Below, piece by piece: positions 25,157 to 34,831 of a stretch of 52,574 nucleotides of DNA. The DNA comes from Oscillospiraceae bacterium. GTDB taxonomy: Bacteria; Bacillota; Clostridia; Oscillospirales; Oscillospiraceae. The DNA lies in the NCBI GenBank assembly GCA_022800665.1, contig JAAWQS010000011.1, positions 1-52,574 on the forward strand, read 5' to 3'. Numbering within the stretch: the stretch's first letter is position 1; every line of letters begins with the position of its first letter. Below the pieces are notes generated by a model, which made no database searches, was not told where the DNA came from, and saw nothing but the letters and a program-made list of their open reading frames with translations. Both the position numbers and the translations under genes were made by a program.

Positions 25157-26469
25157 AACTTCCTCATTTTACAGACATAGAATCCGTCCGTCCCGTGACG
25201 CTGGGGCCACAGGGTCAGGGTTCCGTCGTTTTGCTCCTGCCGTCCGGGCAGGGAAAAAGGTTCTTTTGTAAATTCACTGTGGCGGGACAGGAAACCCGCC
25301 GTGACGTCCCCGTTTTCTTCCGGCAGGACGGTGCATGTGGCATAGAGCAGCACGCCGCCGGGCCGGACATAGCGGGAGGCGTTTTCCAAAATTGCGGACT
25401 GCACAGCCGGCAGGCCGGCCAACTGTTTGGGGTCCTTGTAGCGGATATCCGGCTTTTTGCGGATGATCCCCAGACCGGAACAGGGTACGTCGCACAGCAC
25501 AGCGTCAAAGCCGTCCGCCCACTCCCTGCGCTCCTCCCGACCGTCCGCCTGGACTGTTTGAATGCAGTGCAGCCCCAGACGCTCCGCGCCCTTTTCAATC
25601 AGCGCCAGCTTGTGGGGGTGGATATCGCAGGCAATGATCTCCCCCCGGTCCTCCATGAGCGCTGCGGCGGCGAAAGACTTTCCCCCCGGCGCGGCGCACA
25701 CGTCCAGCATACGCATACCGGGCCGGAGCCCCGCCGCCAGCACGGCGGCTTTCGCGGCGGCATCCTGCACCTGGAACAATCCCTTTTGGAAGGCGGGCAG
25801 GGACTCCAGATCGCCCCCGCCGCCCACCTCCCAGCAGTCCGGCATCCACGGATGGGGCGCAAGCCTTGCCCCGGATTCCGTGAGGCTTTCCGTCAGCTCC
25901 CCGGCGGTACACCGCAGGCTGTTGCGCTGAATGGTGGTGGGGACGCTCTCGTTATCCAGCCGCAGGAACGCCTCCGCTTCCTCCCGGCCCAGCAGCTTGA
26001 GCAGCCGCCGGACCAGCCAGGCCGGATGGCTGTACCGCAGGGCGAGACAGGCCGCTTCGTCCTGCGCCGGCAGTACCGGCAGGCTCCCCTTTTCCCGACT
26101 GAGCCGCCGCAGCACCGCGTTCACAAACCCGGACGCCCTCTGCCGTTTGCGGTGGTTCACCATCTTTACCGCCTCATTTACAGCCGCGCTGTCCGGCACC
26201 CGGTCCATGAAAAGAATCTGATACGCCCCCAGCCGCAGCACATCCCGGACAAAGGGCTCCAGCTTAACAAAGGGCTGGCTGCAATAGCGGTCCAAATAGA
26301 AATCCAGAAGAGCGCGGTTTTGCAGCACGCCGTAGGTCAGCCGCGCGGCCAACGCCGCCTCCCGGCGGTCCAGGCCGCGGCTGGCCGCTTTCAAACTGCC
26401 GTCGGACCAGGCGTCCAGCCGCCTGCATGCGGTCAGGGCCTCCAAGGCCGCTTCTCTTCCACTTCCCAT
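25153..26469 (-). CDS. rsmB: 16S rRNA (C967-C5)-methyltransferase RsmB
   Basis: RsmB modifies C967 of 16S rRNA. The N-terminal NusB-like RNA-binding domain (about 1-140) is followed by a Rossmann SAM domain with 'MLDVCAAPGGKSF' and the two catalytic motifs 'DVPCSGLGIIRKKPD' (Cys nucleophile in PCSG) and 'LLYATCTVLPEEN' (TC motif). The ATG at 26469 shares one base with the stop of the zinc-peptidase gene (TAATG) and follows GGAGGAGATA. It has 438 residues. Confidence 0.95.
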   Translation of the reverse strand: MGSGREAALEALTACRRLDAWSDGSLKAASRGLDRREAALAARLTYGVLQNRALLDFYLDRYCSQPFVKLEPFVRDVLRLGAYQILFMDRVPDSAAVNEAVKMVNHRKRQRASGFVNAVLRRLSREKGSLPVLPAQDEAACLALRYSHPAWLVRRLLKLLGREEAEAFLRLDNESVPTTIQRNSLRCTAGELTESLTESGARLAPHPWMPDCWEVGGGGDLESLPAFQKGLFQVQDAAAKAAVLAAGLRPGMRMLDVCAAPGGKSFAAAALMEDRGEIIACDIHPHKLALIEKGAERLGLHCIQTVQADGREERREWADGFDAVLCDVPCSGLGIIRKKPDIRYKDPKQLAGLPAVQSAILENASRYVRPGGVLLYATCTVLPEENGDVTAGFLSRHSEFTKEPFSLPGRQEQNDGTLTLWPQRHGTDGFYVCKMRKL

Positions 26470-27182
26470 TATCTCCTCCTGTCGCTGCGCTGCGCAAACA
26501 TCAGCAGGTAACGCAGCAGCTGCACCAGACTCATCAGCAGAGCGGCCACGTAGGTTAAGGCCGCGGCGGCGAGTACCTTCTTTGCCCCCTGCCGTTCGCT
26601 GTCATCCAAAAGGAGGGAGCTTTCAATGGTCCGCAGCGCCCGTGCGGATGCGTTGAACTCCACCGGCAGCGTCACCAGCTGGAACACGCTGGTCAGGCTG
26701 AAGAGGACGATCCCAAGGGCAAACAGAGGCTGGGAGTACAGGACCCATCCCAGCATCAGGGCGATAAACGAGAACTGGGAGCCAAACTGTGTGGCCGGAA
26801 TGATAAACGCCCGAATCCGGATGGGGCCGTAGCCCAGCGCGTACTGTACCGCATGGCCCGCTTCATGGGCAGCGACGCCCACCGCCGCCACTGTCCCCGC
26901 CCCATACACCGGCTCAGAAAGATAGATGGTGTTGTCCCTGGGGTCGTAGTGGTCTGTCAGACTGCCTCCGCAGGGACGAATCTGCACATCGTGTATCCCG
27001 TGGGCGCGCAGGACCTCATACGCCGCCTGCGCACCGGTAACGCCCCGGCGGTCCGGTATTTTGCTGTAGCGTTTGAAGGTGGAGCTCACCTTGATCTGCG
27101 CATATACAGACAGAATCAAAACAGGAACCAGCAGGATATAATAGATTGGATTAGAATAAAAGGGCGCGGCATATCCGTACAT
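26469..27182 (-). CDS. Membrane-bound neutral zinc metallopeptidase (YugP type)
   Basis: The 237-residue protein has a first membrane helix (about 12-30), zinc motif HEAGH (106-110) in 'GVAAHEAGHAVQYALGY', and two or three helices after it, ending with a membrane-proximal basic tail. This is the DUF zinc-metallopeptidase 2 (YugP) family, whose substrates are unknown. In Bacillus fmt is followed directly by rsmB; here this gene sits between them and overlaps rsmB by one base, so it has become part of the translation-modification cluster. The ATG at 27182 follows AAGGAAGGACAGTTCT. Confidence 0.88.
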   Translation of the reverse strand: MYGYAAPFYSNPIYYILLVPVLILSVYAQIKVSSTFKRYSKIPDRRGVTGAQAAYEVLRAHGIHDVQIRPCGGSLTDHYDPRDNTIYLSEPVYGAGTVAAVGVAAHEAGHAVQYALGYGPIRIRAFIIPATQFGSQFSFIALMLGWVLYSQPLFALGIVLFSLTSVFQLVTLPVEFNASARALRTIESSLLLDDSERQGAKKVLAAAALTYVAALLMSLVQLLRYLLMFAQRSDRRR

Positions 27183-27218
27183 AGAACTGTCCTTCCTTTA
27201 CAGACAAGCAAAATCACT

Positions 27219-28136
27219 TTACACTTTTATTGGGTGTCCCCGCAGGTAGTCGGCAGCGGCCATACGCTTGCCGCCATCGGCCTGCAGCTCTGTAATGACA
27301 AGGCTTCTGCCGCAGCCGCAGGCAATTTCAATGCCATTGTTTCCGGCGGAGAGAATTGTTCCGGGCCGGGCCTGCACCTCCCTGCCGGTATGGGCGCGGA
27401 AAACCTTCCAGCGCACACCGGCCACATCTGTCGAAGCGCAGGGCCAGGGGATCAGCCCCCGGACCTGATTGACCAGCTCCTGCGCTGGCCGGTTCCAGTC
27501 CATAGGCGACATCTCCCGGCTCAGCAGGGACGCATACTGGTACTGCGGACCGTACGCCTGGGGCGTGCGCTCCGCCGTGCCGTCCCGCAGGCGGGACAAC
27601 GCCTCGCTGGCCGCTTCGCCCCCCAGTACGGCCAAGCGGTGGTAAAGCTGTCCGGCGTCCTCCTCTGGGTCAATGGGGGTGGTCTTGACCAGCAGAATGT
27701 CTCCGGCGTCCAGCTCAGCGGCCATGTATTGGATCGTAACGCCGGTCTCTGTATCGCCGTTCAGAATCGCCCAGTTGATGGGAGCCGCGCCCCGGTACTG
27801 AGGCAAAATGGAGGAGTGTACATTGATAACCGCCCGGCGGGGGATATCCAACAGAGCCTGGGGCAGCAGCTTTCCATAGGCCGCTACCACGATCACATCC
27901 GGCTCCAGGCCCCGGATTTCCTCCAGCACGGCCCCGTCCCGGCAGGAAACGGGCTGATAAACCGGGATATTTTGTGTAACGGCATATTCCTTTACAGGCG
28001 TTGCCAACAGCTTCATTCCACGGTTTTTTGGCTTATCCGGTTGGGTGTAGGCCGCCGCAATATCCCAGTGGTCCTCTACCAGACGGCGCAGTACAACTGC
28101 CGCAAAATCGGGGGTCCCCATAAATACAATGCGCAC
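27219..28136 (-). CDS. fmt: Methionyl-tRNA formyltransferase
   Basis: Fmt formylates initiator Met-tRNA. The start is GTG 28136 (305 residues): it gives the standard N-terminus 'MRIVFMGTPDFA', lies 9 bases after GGAGGG and is 2 bases past the def stop. A longer in-frame reading would run through def. The 'NVHSSILPQYRGAAPINWAI' motif carries the catalytic Asn/His region, and 'TPIDPEEDAGQLY' follows. The partner deformylase is immediately upstream, the classical def-fmt pair. Confidence 0.95.
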   Translation of the reverse strand: MRIVFMGTPDFAAVVLRRLVEDHWDIAAAYTQPDKPKNRGMKLLATPVKEYAVTQNIPVYQPVSCRDGAVLEEIRGLEPDVIVVAAYGKLLPQALLDIPRRAVINVHSSILPQYRGAAPINWAILNGDTETGVTIQYMAAELDAGDILLVKTTPIDPEEDAGQLYHRLAVLGGEAASEALSRLRDGTAERTPQAYGPQYQYASLLSREMSPMDWNRPAQELVNQVRGLIPWPCASTDVAGVRWKVFRAHTGREVQARPGTILSAGNNGIEIACGCGRSLVITELQADGGKRMAAADYLRGHPIKV

Positions 28137-28138
28137 GT

Positions 28139-28633
28139 TTATTGACCCTCCTGCTCCTCGTAATACGCCTCCAGCTCCTCGTCCGACAAGAAGTGGTCGA
28201 TGTGCTCCACATAGAGGTGTCCGTCCAGATGCTCGATCTCGTGGCACAGACAGCGGGCGGTCATCTCCTCCCGCTCCAGCTCAAACCAGTTTCCATCCCG
28301 GTCCTGCGCCCGTATCTTCACCGAATAAGGCCGCGTCACCATTCCCCACTTCCCCGGCACGCTGAGACAGCCCTCCGGTCCGGTCTGTTCCCCGGAATAC
28401 GCCAGCAGCTCCGGGTTCACCAGCTCAATCATCGTCTCGTCGTCATCGACGACAATGACTGCCCGGCGCAGAACCCCCACCTGCGGTGCCGCCAGACCCG
28501 CGCCCTGCGCTTCCTCCAAGGTCTCCTTCATGTCGTCCAGCAAAATATGGAGCCGCCGGTTAAAGTCCGTCACCTGACGGCACTTTTTTTGCAGCCGGTC
28601 GTCTCCCTGGACGACAATTCTTCTTGTTCCCAT
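28139..28633 (-). CDS. def: Peptide deformylase
   Basis: This metalloenzyme removes the formyl group from nascent proteins. All three signatures are present: GAGLAAPQ (44-51), EGCLS (87-91) with metal ligand Cys89, and HEIEH (131-135) with His131, Glu132 and His135. The start ATG 28633 follows GGAGGAGGATACAATAAC and gives 164 residues. The C-terminal tail is rich in Glu and Tyr. It is coupled to fmt. Confidence 0.95.
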   Translation of the reverse strand: MGTRRIVVQGDDRLQKKCRQVTDFNRRLHILLDDMKETLEEAQGAGLAAPQVGVLRRAVIVVDDDETMIELVNPELLAYSGEQTGPEGCLSVPGKWGMVTRPYSVKIRAQDRDGNWFELEREEMTARCLCHEIEHLDGHLYVEHIDHFLSDEELEAYYEEQEGQ

Positions 28634-28679
28634 GTTATTGTATCCTCCTCCTGGCAGGATTAAACTGCTCTGACTACAA

Positions 28680-31133
28680 TTAGTCCTCCCCGTTGCAGTC
28701 CACAAACAGATTCATCCCCCGGTTCTCCTTTTTCTGATGAAATGCCTTAATGTAGTAAGAAAGCAGCCCGCGGGTCGTCTGGTCGTTCCGCCCCACCCAG
28801 AAAATCCGGTACCGGTAGCGGTTGTTCACCTTCACGATTGGCGCTGGGGCGGGACCCAGAATCTCAATTGACAGATTGGACGCCGTGGGGTACTGCGTAC
28901 CGGAGCGCATGGCATTTCGCAGCTGGGCGGCGGCGCGGAGCGTCTCTCCCTCTTCCGGCCCCGTGACAGTCAGCGTAAAAATATCAGCAAAGGGCGGGAA
29001 GCGGTGCGCCCGGCGGATCCGGATTTCCGCGGCGTAAAAGCTGTTGTAATCCTGATTTGCGGCGCTGGTAATAACCTCGTTGTCCGGCGTGAACGTCTGA
29101 ATCACCGCCCTGCCGTCCTTACTGCCCCGCCCGGCCCGGCCTACCACCTGGGTCAGCAGGCTGAAGGTCCGCTCGGCGGCGTGGTAGTTGTCTACATACA
29201 ATCCTAAATCCGCCGCCAGAACGCCGGCCAGGGTCACATTCTCAAAATCCAGCCCCTTTGCCACCATCTGCGTCCCCAGCAGAATGGGAATCTTTTTGTG
29301 GTCGAATTTCTGCAACAGTGCGCCGTGATTGCCGGACACCGTGTCCGCGTCCATCCGCAGCACCTCCGTCTGGGGAAACAGCTGGCCCAGCTCCTCCTCT
29401 ACCTTCTGCGTTCCCGCGCCGATCTGCTTCATCATCCCGCCGCACTCCGGACAGCTCTGGGGCGCGCGCTCGGAGTGGCCGCAGTAGTGGCACATCAGCC
29501 GTCCGTTGGCGGCATGGTAGGTCAGCGGCACGCTGCACCGGGGGCATTGGGGCGTCTCCCCGCACTCGCCGCACAGCAGCATCCGGCTGCTGCCCCGGCG
29601 GTTGATAAACAGGATACTCTGCTCCCCGCGTTCTATGTTGACCTCCAGCTCCCTGCGCAGCGGTTCGCTGATCATACCGGCGTTCCCGGCCCGAACCTCC
29701 TGGCGCATGTCGGCAATCACCACCCGCGGCAGCGGCTGGCGGTTGTACCGGGAGCGGAGAATCAGCTTCTGGTACACGCCCCGCTGGGCCTGCCAGGTGC
29801 TCTCCACAGACGGCGTGGCGGACCCCAGCACCAGGGCGGCATTCTGCTGGGCGCAGAGAAATTTCGCCACGTCCCTGGTGTGGTAGCGGGGCGGATTCTC
29901 CGACTGATAGCTGCTTTCGTGCTCCTCGTCCAAAATAATCATGCCGGTATTGTCCAGCGGCGCAAACACCGCGCTGCGGGTTCCCAACACGATGTCCACC
30001 TCGCCCCGGCGGACCCGTTTCCACTGGTCGTACCGCTCGCTCATCCGCAGGCCGCTGTGGAGCATCGCCACCCGGTCCCCAAAGTAGGCGCTGAATTTGG
30101 ACATCATCTGGGGCGTCAGGGCGATCTCCGGCACCAGGATCATCCCCTGCCGTCCCCGGCGGACAACCTCCTGCAGCAGCCGGATATACACGGAGGTTTT
30201 CCCGCTGCCCGTCACGCCGTAGAGAAGCGAGCAGGAGGCCGTTCCCGTCTCCAGCTTCTCCAGAACGCCGTCGTACGCCGCCTGCTGTTCCTCGCTGAGC
30301 AGCAGCGGCAGGCCCTCTGCAGCCTCCAGCTTCGGGACCCGCAGCGCCTCCTCCTGGGAAAAGGCCACAATCCCCCGCTTCTCAAGCCCCCGCAGGGTCT
30401 GGGACGAGCAGCCTGTAAAATAGCAGATATCGCTGGACAGGGCGCTGCCCATGGCGCACAGCAGCTTGACTGCTTCATAGCGGAGAGGCGCGGAACGGCG
30501 CCGGGGTTCTACCGCCGCCATCGCCTCCTCCACCGATACTGCCAGCGTAACCCGGCGCACTTTCTTATCACTGATTTTTTTCGTCGCCGTGGCGTCGATG
30601 GTCACAATCCCCCGCTCCTCAAGACGCCGGGCCACGGCGGACGCACCCTCGCCGCAGGCCAGCTGGAGCGTCTCCAGCTCCGCCGAGCCGCTGTGGGACA
30701 CCAGGACCTCCAACACACGGCTCTCCCAGCTGTCCCTGGCGGACTCCAGGGCGGTCTCCCGGTCCACGGCCAGGGTGCAGATTTCCCGCACACGGTACCA
30801 GAGGCCCGCGGGCAGCAGGACCCGCGCCGCATTGTAGAGGGTGCAAAAATACCGCTCCCGCAGCCATATGGCCAGCCGGATCTGGCTGGGACCCAGGACG
30901 CTCTCGTCGTCCAGGACCTCTTTGATGGCCTTCAGCTTCGGAAGCTTGCTGTCCCTGTTCAACGCCAGGATGATCCCCTCGCTGGCCCGGTTTCCCTTCC
31001 CAAAGGGCACCGTCACCCGTACGCCGGGTTTCGCTTTCTCCGCCAGGTTCTCCGGGATTGTATAGTCGTAGGGCTTGTCAATGGTATAGGTCGCCGCGGC
31101 AACGGCGACCCTGGCTATGCTGACTGTTTCCAT
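28680..31133 (-). CDS. priA: Primosomal protein N' (PriA helicase)
   Basis: PriA reloads the replisome at stalled forks. The start ATG 31133 (817 residues) gives the typical 'METVSIARVAVAAATYTIDKPYDY' N-terminal 3'-end-binding domain; the frame is open further up but without a good site. The helicase core has 'YGVTGSGKTSVYIRLL' (Walker A) and 'ILDEEHESSYQ' (DEEH box). Eight cysteines in 'CGECGETPQCPRC' and 'CHYCGHSERAPQSCPECGG' form the two zinc sites. The conserved neighbour coaBC, usual between rpoZ and priA, is absent. Confidence 0.95.
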   Translation of the reverse strand: METVSIARVAVAAATYTIDKPYDYTIPENLAEKAKPGVRVTVPFGKGNRASEGIILALNRDSKLPKLKAIKEVLDDESVLGPSQIRLAIWLRERYFCTLYNAARVLLPAGLWYRVREICTLAVDRETALESARDSWESRVLEVLVSHSGSAELETLQLACGEGASAVARRLEERGIVTIDATATKKISDKKVRRVTLAVSVEEAMAAVEPRRRSAPLRYEAVKLLCAMGSALSSDICYFTGCSSQTLRGLEKRGIVAFSQEEALRVPKLEAAEGLPLLLSEEQQAAYDGVLEKLETGTASCSLLYGVTGSGKTSVYIRLLQEVVRRGRQGMILVPEIALTPQMMSKFSAYFGDRVAMLHSGLRMSERYDQWKRVRRGEVDIVLGTRSAVFAPLDNTGMIILDEEHESSYQSENPPRYHTRDVAKFLCAQQNAALVLGSATPSVESTWQAQRGVYQKLILRSRYNRQPLPRVVIADMRQEVRAGNAGMISEPLRRELEVNIERGEQSILFINRRGSSRMLLCGECGETPQCPRCSVPLTYHAANGRLMCHYCGHSERAPQSCPECGGMMKQIGAGTQKVEEELGQLFPQTEVLRMDADTVSGNHGALLQKFDHKKIPILLGTQMVAKGLDFENVTLAGVLAADLGLYVDNYHAAERTFSLLTQVVGRAGRGSKDGRAVIQTFTPDNEVITSAANQDYNSFYAAEIRIRRAHRFPPFADIFTLTVTGPEEGETLRAAAQLRNAMRSGTQYPTASNLSIEILGPAPAPIVKVNNRYRYRIFWVGRNDQTTRGLLSYYIKAFHQKKENRGMNLFVDCNGED

Positions 31134-31199
31134 GGAGTACCTCATCCAATATTCCGGAGGCTGCCGCAGCCATTCCGGTTGCGGCAGTCCCGGACCCAA

Positions 31200-31418
31200 T
31201 TATTCTACGTTTGTAATCGTAATATCGGCGGCGGTTACGGACAGCTTGCCGTCCGCCACCTCCTGAATGGCCAGGGTGACAGGTTTTACATCCGTCTTCT
31301 CCTCCGCCTTCTCCTCCTGCTGGGCAATCTGGCGGGCGCGGCGCGCCACCACATTCACCAGCAGGTACCGGTTGGGGATGTTGGCTGTCAGCTTGTTCAT
31401 TGCGGGATAGAGCATCAT
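31200..31418 (-). CDS. rpoZ: RNA polymerase omega subunit
   Basis: The 72-residue product begins MMLYPAMNKLTANIPNRYLL and has the omega core 'NRYLLVNVVARRARQIA' that wraps the beta-prime C-terminus, followed by a charged linker and a short C-terminal beta region typical of clostridial forms. It lies between gmk and priA as in Bacillus. The ATG at 31418 follows AAAAGGAATGATGATCGT. Confidence 0.9.
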   Translation of the reverse strand: MMLYPAMNKLTANIPNRYLLVNVVARRARQIAQQEEKAEEKTDVKPVTLAIQEVADGKLSVTAADITITNVE

Positions 31419-31464
31419 ACGATCATCATTCCTTTTCTATAAATTGTTTACTTTCTCGGACTGC

Positions 31465-32058
31465 TTACTGGTTAATCAGCGCAATCCGCTCATCCGGACG
31501 GCAGTGCTCCGCGCGCATAATCGCCCGCAGCTCCCGGACCGCCCGTTCCACCGTGTCATTGATCACAAGATAATCAAAATCCTTTGCAGCGGCAAATTCC
31601 TCCTTGCCTCGCGCCAGCCGGGAGCGCACCTTCTCCATATCCTCGGTGCCTCGGCCAACCAGCCGGCGCTCCAGCTCCGCCCAGCTGGGAGGCGCCACAT
31701 AGATACGCACGGTCTCCGGCCTCTTCTGGCAGACCTGCTCCGCGCCCTGAATCTCAATGTCCAGCAGCACGTCCCGGCCCTGCTCCATGGCCCGGTCCAC
31801 GTAGAGCCTGGGGGTGCCGTAGAGATTGCCCACGTACTCCGCGTACTCCAGAAAATCCCCGGCGTTGATCCACTGCTCAAAGGTCTCCCTGTTCAGGAAG
31901 TGGTAGTGGACGCCGTCCGCCTCTCCGGCCCGCGGGGCGCGGGTTGTGGCGGACACGGAGAAATACAGCGTGGGGTCGCTGGCCAGCAGCCTTGCCACCA
32001 CGGTCCCCTTCCCCACGCCGGAGGGGCCGCAGATAATAAATGTCTTTCCTTTTTTCAT
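31465..32058 (-). CDS. gmk: Guanylate kinase
   Basis: Gmk converts GMP to GDP with ATP and also limits (p)ppGpp effects in Firmicutes. The 197-residue protein has the P-loop GPSGVGKGT (11-19) and the GMP-binding 'SVSATTRAPRAGEADGVHYHFL' region, followed by 'DVLLDIEIQGAEQV'. The ATG at 32058 overlaps the remA stop by 4 bases (ATGA) and follows GGAGGATTC. Confidence 0.95.
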   Translation of the reverse strand: MKKGKTFIICGPSGVGKGTVVARLLASDPTLYFSVSATTRAPRAGEADGVHYHFLNRETFEQWINAGDFLEYAEYVGNLYGTPRLYVDRAMEQGRDVLLDIEIQGAEQVCQKRPETVRIYVAPPSWAELERRLVGRGTEDMEKVRSRLARGKEEFAAAKDFDYLVINDTVERAVRELRAIMRAEHCRPDERIALINQ

Positions 32059-32315
32059 GAATCCTCCTCCAAAACCGTGGGGTCCACGCCGAACCGGGGC
32101 GCCAGCTTCTCCGGCGGCAGTCCGGACAGCACCACATGGTCGCTGTCCATCACCAGCACCGCCGCCGTCTTCCGGCCAAAGGTGGCGTCAATCAGCATAC
32201 TGCGGTCACGGGCCTCCGAAACCATCCGCTTGACAGGCGCGGAGTCCGGACTGACCAGAGCCACCAGACGTCCGGCGGCGATCATCCCGCCGTAGCCAAT
32301 GCTTACCAGCTCCAT
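32055..32315 (-). CDS. remA: RemA/DUF370 DNA-binding protein
   Basis: RemA is a small ring-forming regulator that in Bacillus activates biofilm matrix operons. The 86-residue protein starts MELVSIGYGGMI and contains the family's 'VSPDSAPVKRMV' and 'DSDHVVLSGL' segments. The start ATG 32315 follows AGGGGGG from the end of the yicC gene. The gene order yicC-remA-gmk-rpoZ is conserved across Firmicutes. Targets in this organism are unknown. Confidence 0.92.
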   Translation of the reverse strand: MELVSIGYGGMIAAGRLVALVSPDSAPVKRMVSEARDRSMLIDATFGRKTAAVLVMDSDHVVLSGLPPEKLAPRFGVDPTVLEEDS

Positions 32316-32326
32316 GTCCGGCCCCC

Positions 32327-33211
32327 CTACTCGATGTTCTGGACCTGCTCGCGGATCTTCTCGATCTCCGCTTTCAGCTCCACCACATCCCTGGCAATCT
32401 GCAGGTCGCTGCACTTGGAGCCGATGGTGTTGGATTCCCGATTGATCTCCTGGATCAAGAAATCCAGCTTCCGGCCCACAGGCACGCCGCTTTGCAGCAT
32501 CTCCCGCAGCTGGCTGAGATGGCTGCGCAGGCGGACCGTCTCCTCGTCCACCGCCACTTTGTCGGCAAAGATCGCCGCCTCCGTCAGAATGCGGGACTCG
32601 TCGATGGACGCGCTCTGGAGCGCCTCCTGCATCCGGGCCAGCAGCTTCTGCCGGTACTCCGCCACCGTCTGGGGAGACCGCTCCTCAATGAGCCGGGTAA
32701 TGGCGGCGATGGTGTCCAGACGGCGCTGGATATCCTCCGCCAGCTTCTGTCCCTCAGTCTCCCGCATGGCAGTATATGCCTGCAAAGCCTGCTCTAAAAC
32801 AGCGCACAGATCTGCGCCGATGGTCTCCAGGTCCGCCTCGCCCTTGGTCACAGCCAGCACATCCGGCAGACGCGCCAGCTCCGCCACGGAGATTTCACCG
32901 CCCAGGACGTCGCCGCCCAGCTGCCGCAGACGCCGGAGGGCGTCGATATAGTTCTTTGCAAGCTGCTCGTTTACCGCTACCACCGACTCGTCCGCTCCCT
33001 GGGACTCCACCGTAATGAAGACGTCCACCTTACCCCGGCTGGCGTATTTCTGCACCATTGTCTTGATGGCGTCCTCGGCAAAGATAAAAGAGCGGGGCAT
33101 CTTCACCGTACAATCCAGATACCGGTTGTTGACGCTGCGGACCTCCACTGTGATATCCCTGCCGTTTCGCGTCTCTCTGGCCCTTCCGTAGCCAGTCATG
33201 CTTTTCACCAA
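32327..33211 (-). CDS. YicC/YloC family endoribonuclease
   Basis: The product has the YicC N-terminus 'VKSMTGYGRA' and the C-terminal DUF1732 part ending 'SDLQIARDVVELKAEIEKIREQVQNIE'. In E. coli YicC takes part in sRNA (RyhB) turnover, and YloC-type proteins cut RNA. I place the start at TTG 33211, 10 bases after GGGAGG, which yields a 294-residue protein with the usual N-terminus. An ATG at 33229 lies upstream of that ribosome site. It is the first gene of the long minus-strand cluster. Confidence 0.9.
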   Translation of the reverse strand: MVKSMTGYGRARETRNGRDITVEVRSVNNRYLDCTVKMPRSFIFAEDAIKTMVQKYASRGKVDVFITVESQGADESVVAVNEQLAKNYIDALRRLRQLGGDVLGGEISVAELARLPDVLAVTKGEADLETIGADLCAVLEQALQAYTAMRETEGQKLAEDIQRRLDTIAAITRLIEERSPQTVAEYRQKLLARMQEALQSASIDESRILTEAAIFADKVAVDEETVRLRSHLSQLREMLQSGVPVGRKLDFLIQEINRESNTIGSKCSDLQIARDVVELKAEIEKIREQVQNIE

Positions 33212-33279
33212 CTTGATTTTCCCTCCCATTAATTATTCCAGTTCAGAAACAAATGAATCATTTCACTGCAACATTACAA

Positions 33280-33930
33280 CTAAAAAGGACAGCAGCAGAG
33301 CCAGTATCCGGGGTTGCACAGCAGGCACGAGCAGGCCAGAGGCCCGCACAGATGTCCGCCGCAGGTGGAGGACATGCCGTAGCCATTGGGCCGGTAGGCG
33401 CTGCCCCGGCTGCTCACGTTGTCCAGGGCCTGCCGGTACTCCCCATTTCCTGGGTCCTTGGCGCAGGCGGTCTGATAGTACCGGCGGGCCTCGTCTACCC
33501 AGCCCCGGCGGTAGCAGACCTGTCCCATCAGAAAATACCACTCCCCATTACGGCTCTGCTCCGAGACCTGGGCCAGCATCCGCTCCGCTTGGTCCAAATT
33601 CCCGCCCATCATCACGGACCAGCGCACCTGGTGGAGAATCCGGGACTCCTCCGATGTATCCTGGTACTGCTGCTGATACCCGCTCTGGCGGGTCTGGTAG
33701 GCAGTCCCATAGCTCTGGGCATACCCGGCGGATGTACGTCCGCTGCGCTCCCGCTGTATGGCGTCATAGGCGGCGTTGACCTCCTTCATCTTCTCCTGGG
33801 CCAAGTCCGCCAGCGGATTGTCGTGGTAGTTGTCCGGATGGTACTTCCGGGCCAGGGCGTGGTATGCTTTTTTCACCTCGTCATCCGTGGCGGTACTGGG
33901 AACGTTCAAAACTTCATAGGGATCGGTCAT
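33280..33930 (-). CDS. J-domain protein with cysteine-rich C-terminus
   Basis: The N-terminal 70 residues form a J domain with HPD at 31-33 ('[13 protein letters not shown]'), which stimulates DnaK-type ATPases. A middle part has a TPR-like stretch (about 115-180, '[24 protein letters not shown]'). The last 30 residues hold nine or so cysteines ('[11 protein letters not shown]', 'CCCPF'). The function of the tail is unknown; metal binding or membrane association through acylation are options. The ATG at 33930 overlaps the stop of the DUF5685 gene by 4 bases. It has 216 residues. Confidence 0.88.
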   Translation of the reverse strand: MTDPYEVLNVPSTATDDEVKKAYHALARKYHPDNYHDNPLADLAQEKMKEVNAAYDAIQRERSGRTSAGYAQSYGTAYQTRQSGYQQQYQDTSEESRILHQVRWSVMMGGNLDQAERMLAQVSEQSRNGEWYFLMGQVCYRRGWVDEARRYYQTACAKDPGNGEYRQALDNVSSRGSAYRPNGYGMSSTCGGHLCGPLACSCLLCNPGYWLCCCPF

Positions 33931-34823
33931 AACTTCTCCTTGTTCCTGCCGGGCGCGGACCAGGGCCGGCGTCCAGCATGAAATGTTCTTTCGAGCACGG
34001 ACTTCCCCACCAGGAAAAGTCCCTCGTATACGGTCGAGCGGATGATGCCGCTCCAGCGTCCAAAGTCCCACAGCTCAAACGCCGCCGCCATCAGGCGGAT
34101 GGAGTGGTCCAGGGACAGCGCAAGCGTCTCCTTCGCCTCCTCCGTCAGCGTCCCGCTGTCCAGGCGGAAGCGGCCTATGAGGGGGTTATAGCTCCCGGAG
34201 GAAAAATCCTCCTCCAGATCGTCCGCCGCGTCCACCAGGTAAATCCAGCGGCCCAGGTGATAGAGCAGCTGCTCCAGAATCCGCCCCCTGAGGGGGTCCT
34301 CCACCTCCGCCGACACCCCTGCCAGCAGCCGCGCAAAGGTATCGGCAGGCTCGTCCATGGTCCCGCACCGCGCCAGCTCCAGCTCCCGCAGACGCGCCAG
34401 CTGCTCCCGTGTGGCGCTGTCGAAAGCTGGCCGGCAGGCTCTGGCCCGCTCATAGGCGCCCTCCAGCAGACCGGAGAGCGCCCGGTACTTGATTTTCCCG
34501 CCGCCGGGGTCTGTCAGGGCGTCCTGCATCTGCCACCAGGCCAGGATTATGCTGCAGTCCGCCGCCAACTCCAGAGCCGGATTGGACGGCAGATATTCCC
34601 GTCCGCGGATGGGGTGGGCGATGCAGGCCCGGCAGCAGGTCTCCTCCAGCGCAGGCGGCCAGAGCAGGATGGACAAAAACGTGAAATCATAGTTCAAAAT
34701 AAACGGGGCTGCCGGTCCGTGCCGCTCGCCCAGGACGCGGCACAGGCCGCAGTAGGCGGCACGGAACTGGGCCTTATCCTCCTCGCTCAAACGCGGCTCA
34801 GAGGGCAGAACATATCCGAACAT
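33927..34823 (-). CDS. DUF5685 family protein
   Basis: The 298-residue protein starts [20 protein letters not shown] and has the family's cysteine pair pattern '[13 protein letters not shown]' (29-41) and '[13 protein letters not shown]', followed by an all-helical body with '[11 protein letters not shown]'. The Asp-rich helix looks like the metal site of prenyltransferase/terpene-synthase folds, but no activity has been shown. It lies 8 bases after cdaR and overlaps the J-domain gene, so the four genes cdaA-cdaR-DUF5685-J protein form one unit. The cysteines may bind a metal. Confidence 0.8.
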   Translation of the reverse strand: MFGYVLPSEPRLSEEDKAQFRAAYCGLCRVLGERHGPAAPFILNYDFTFLSILLWPPALEETCCRACIAHPIRGREYLPSNPALELAADCSIILAWWQMQDALTDPGGGKIKYRALSGLLEGAYERARACRPAFDSATREQLARLRELELARCGTMDEPADTFARLLAGVSAEVEDPLRGRILEQLLYHLGRWIYLVDAADDLEEDFSSGSYNPLIGRFRLDSGTLTEEAKETLALSLDHSIRLMAAAFELWDFGRWSGIIRSTVYEGLFLVGKSVLERTFHAGRRPWSAPGRNKEKL

Positions 34824-34831
34824 AGCCGCCC

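Noticed and set aside
29298-31442. A 714-codon plus-strand open frame
   Set aside because: It is antisense to priA and rpoZ and shows no recognisable motif.
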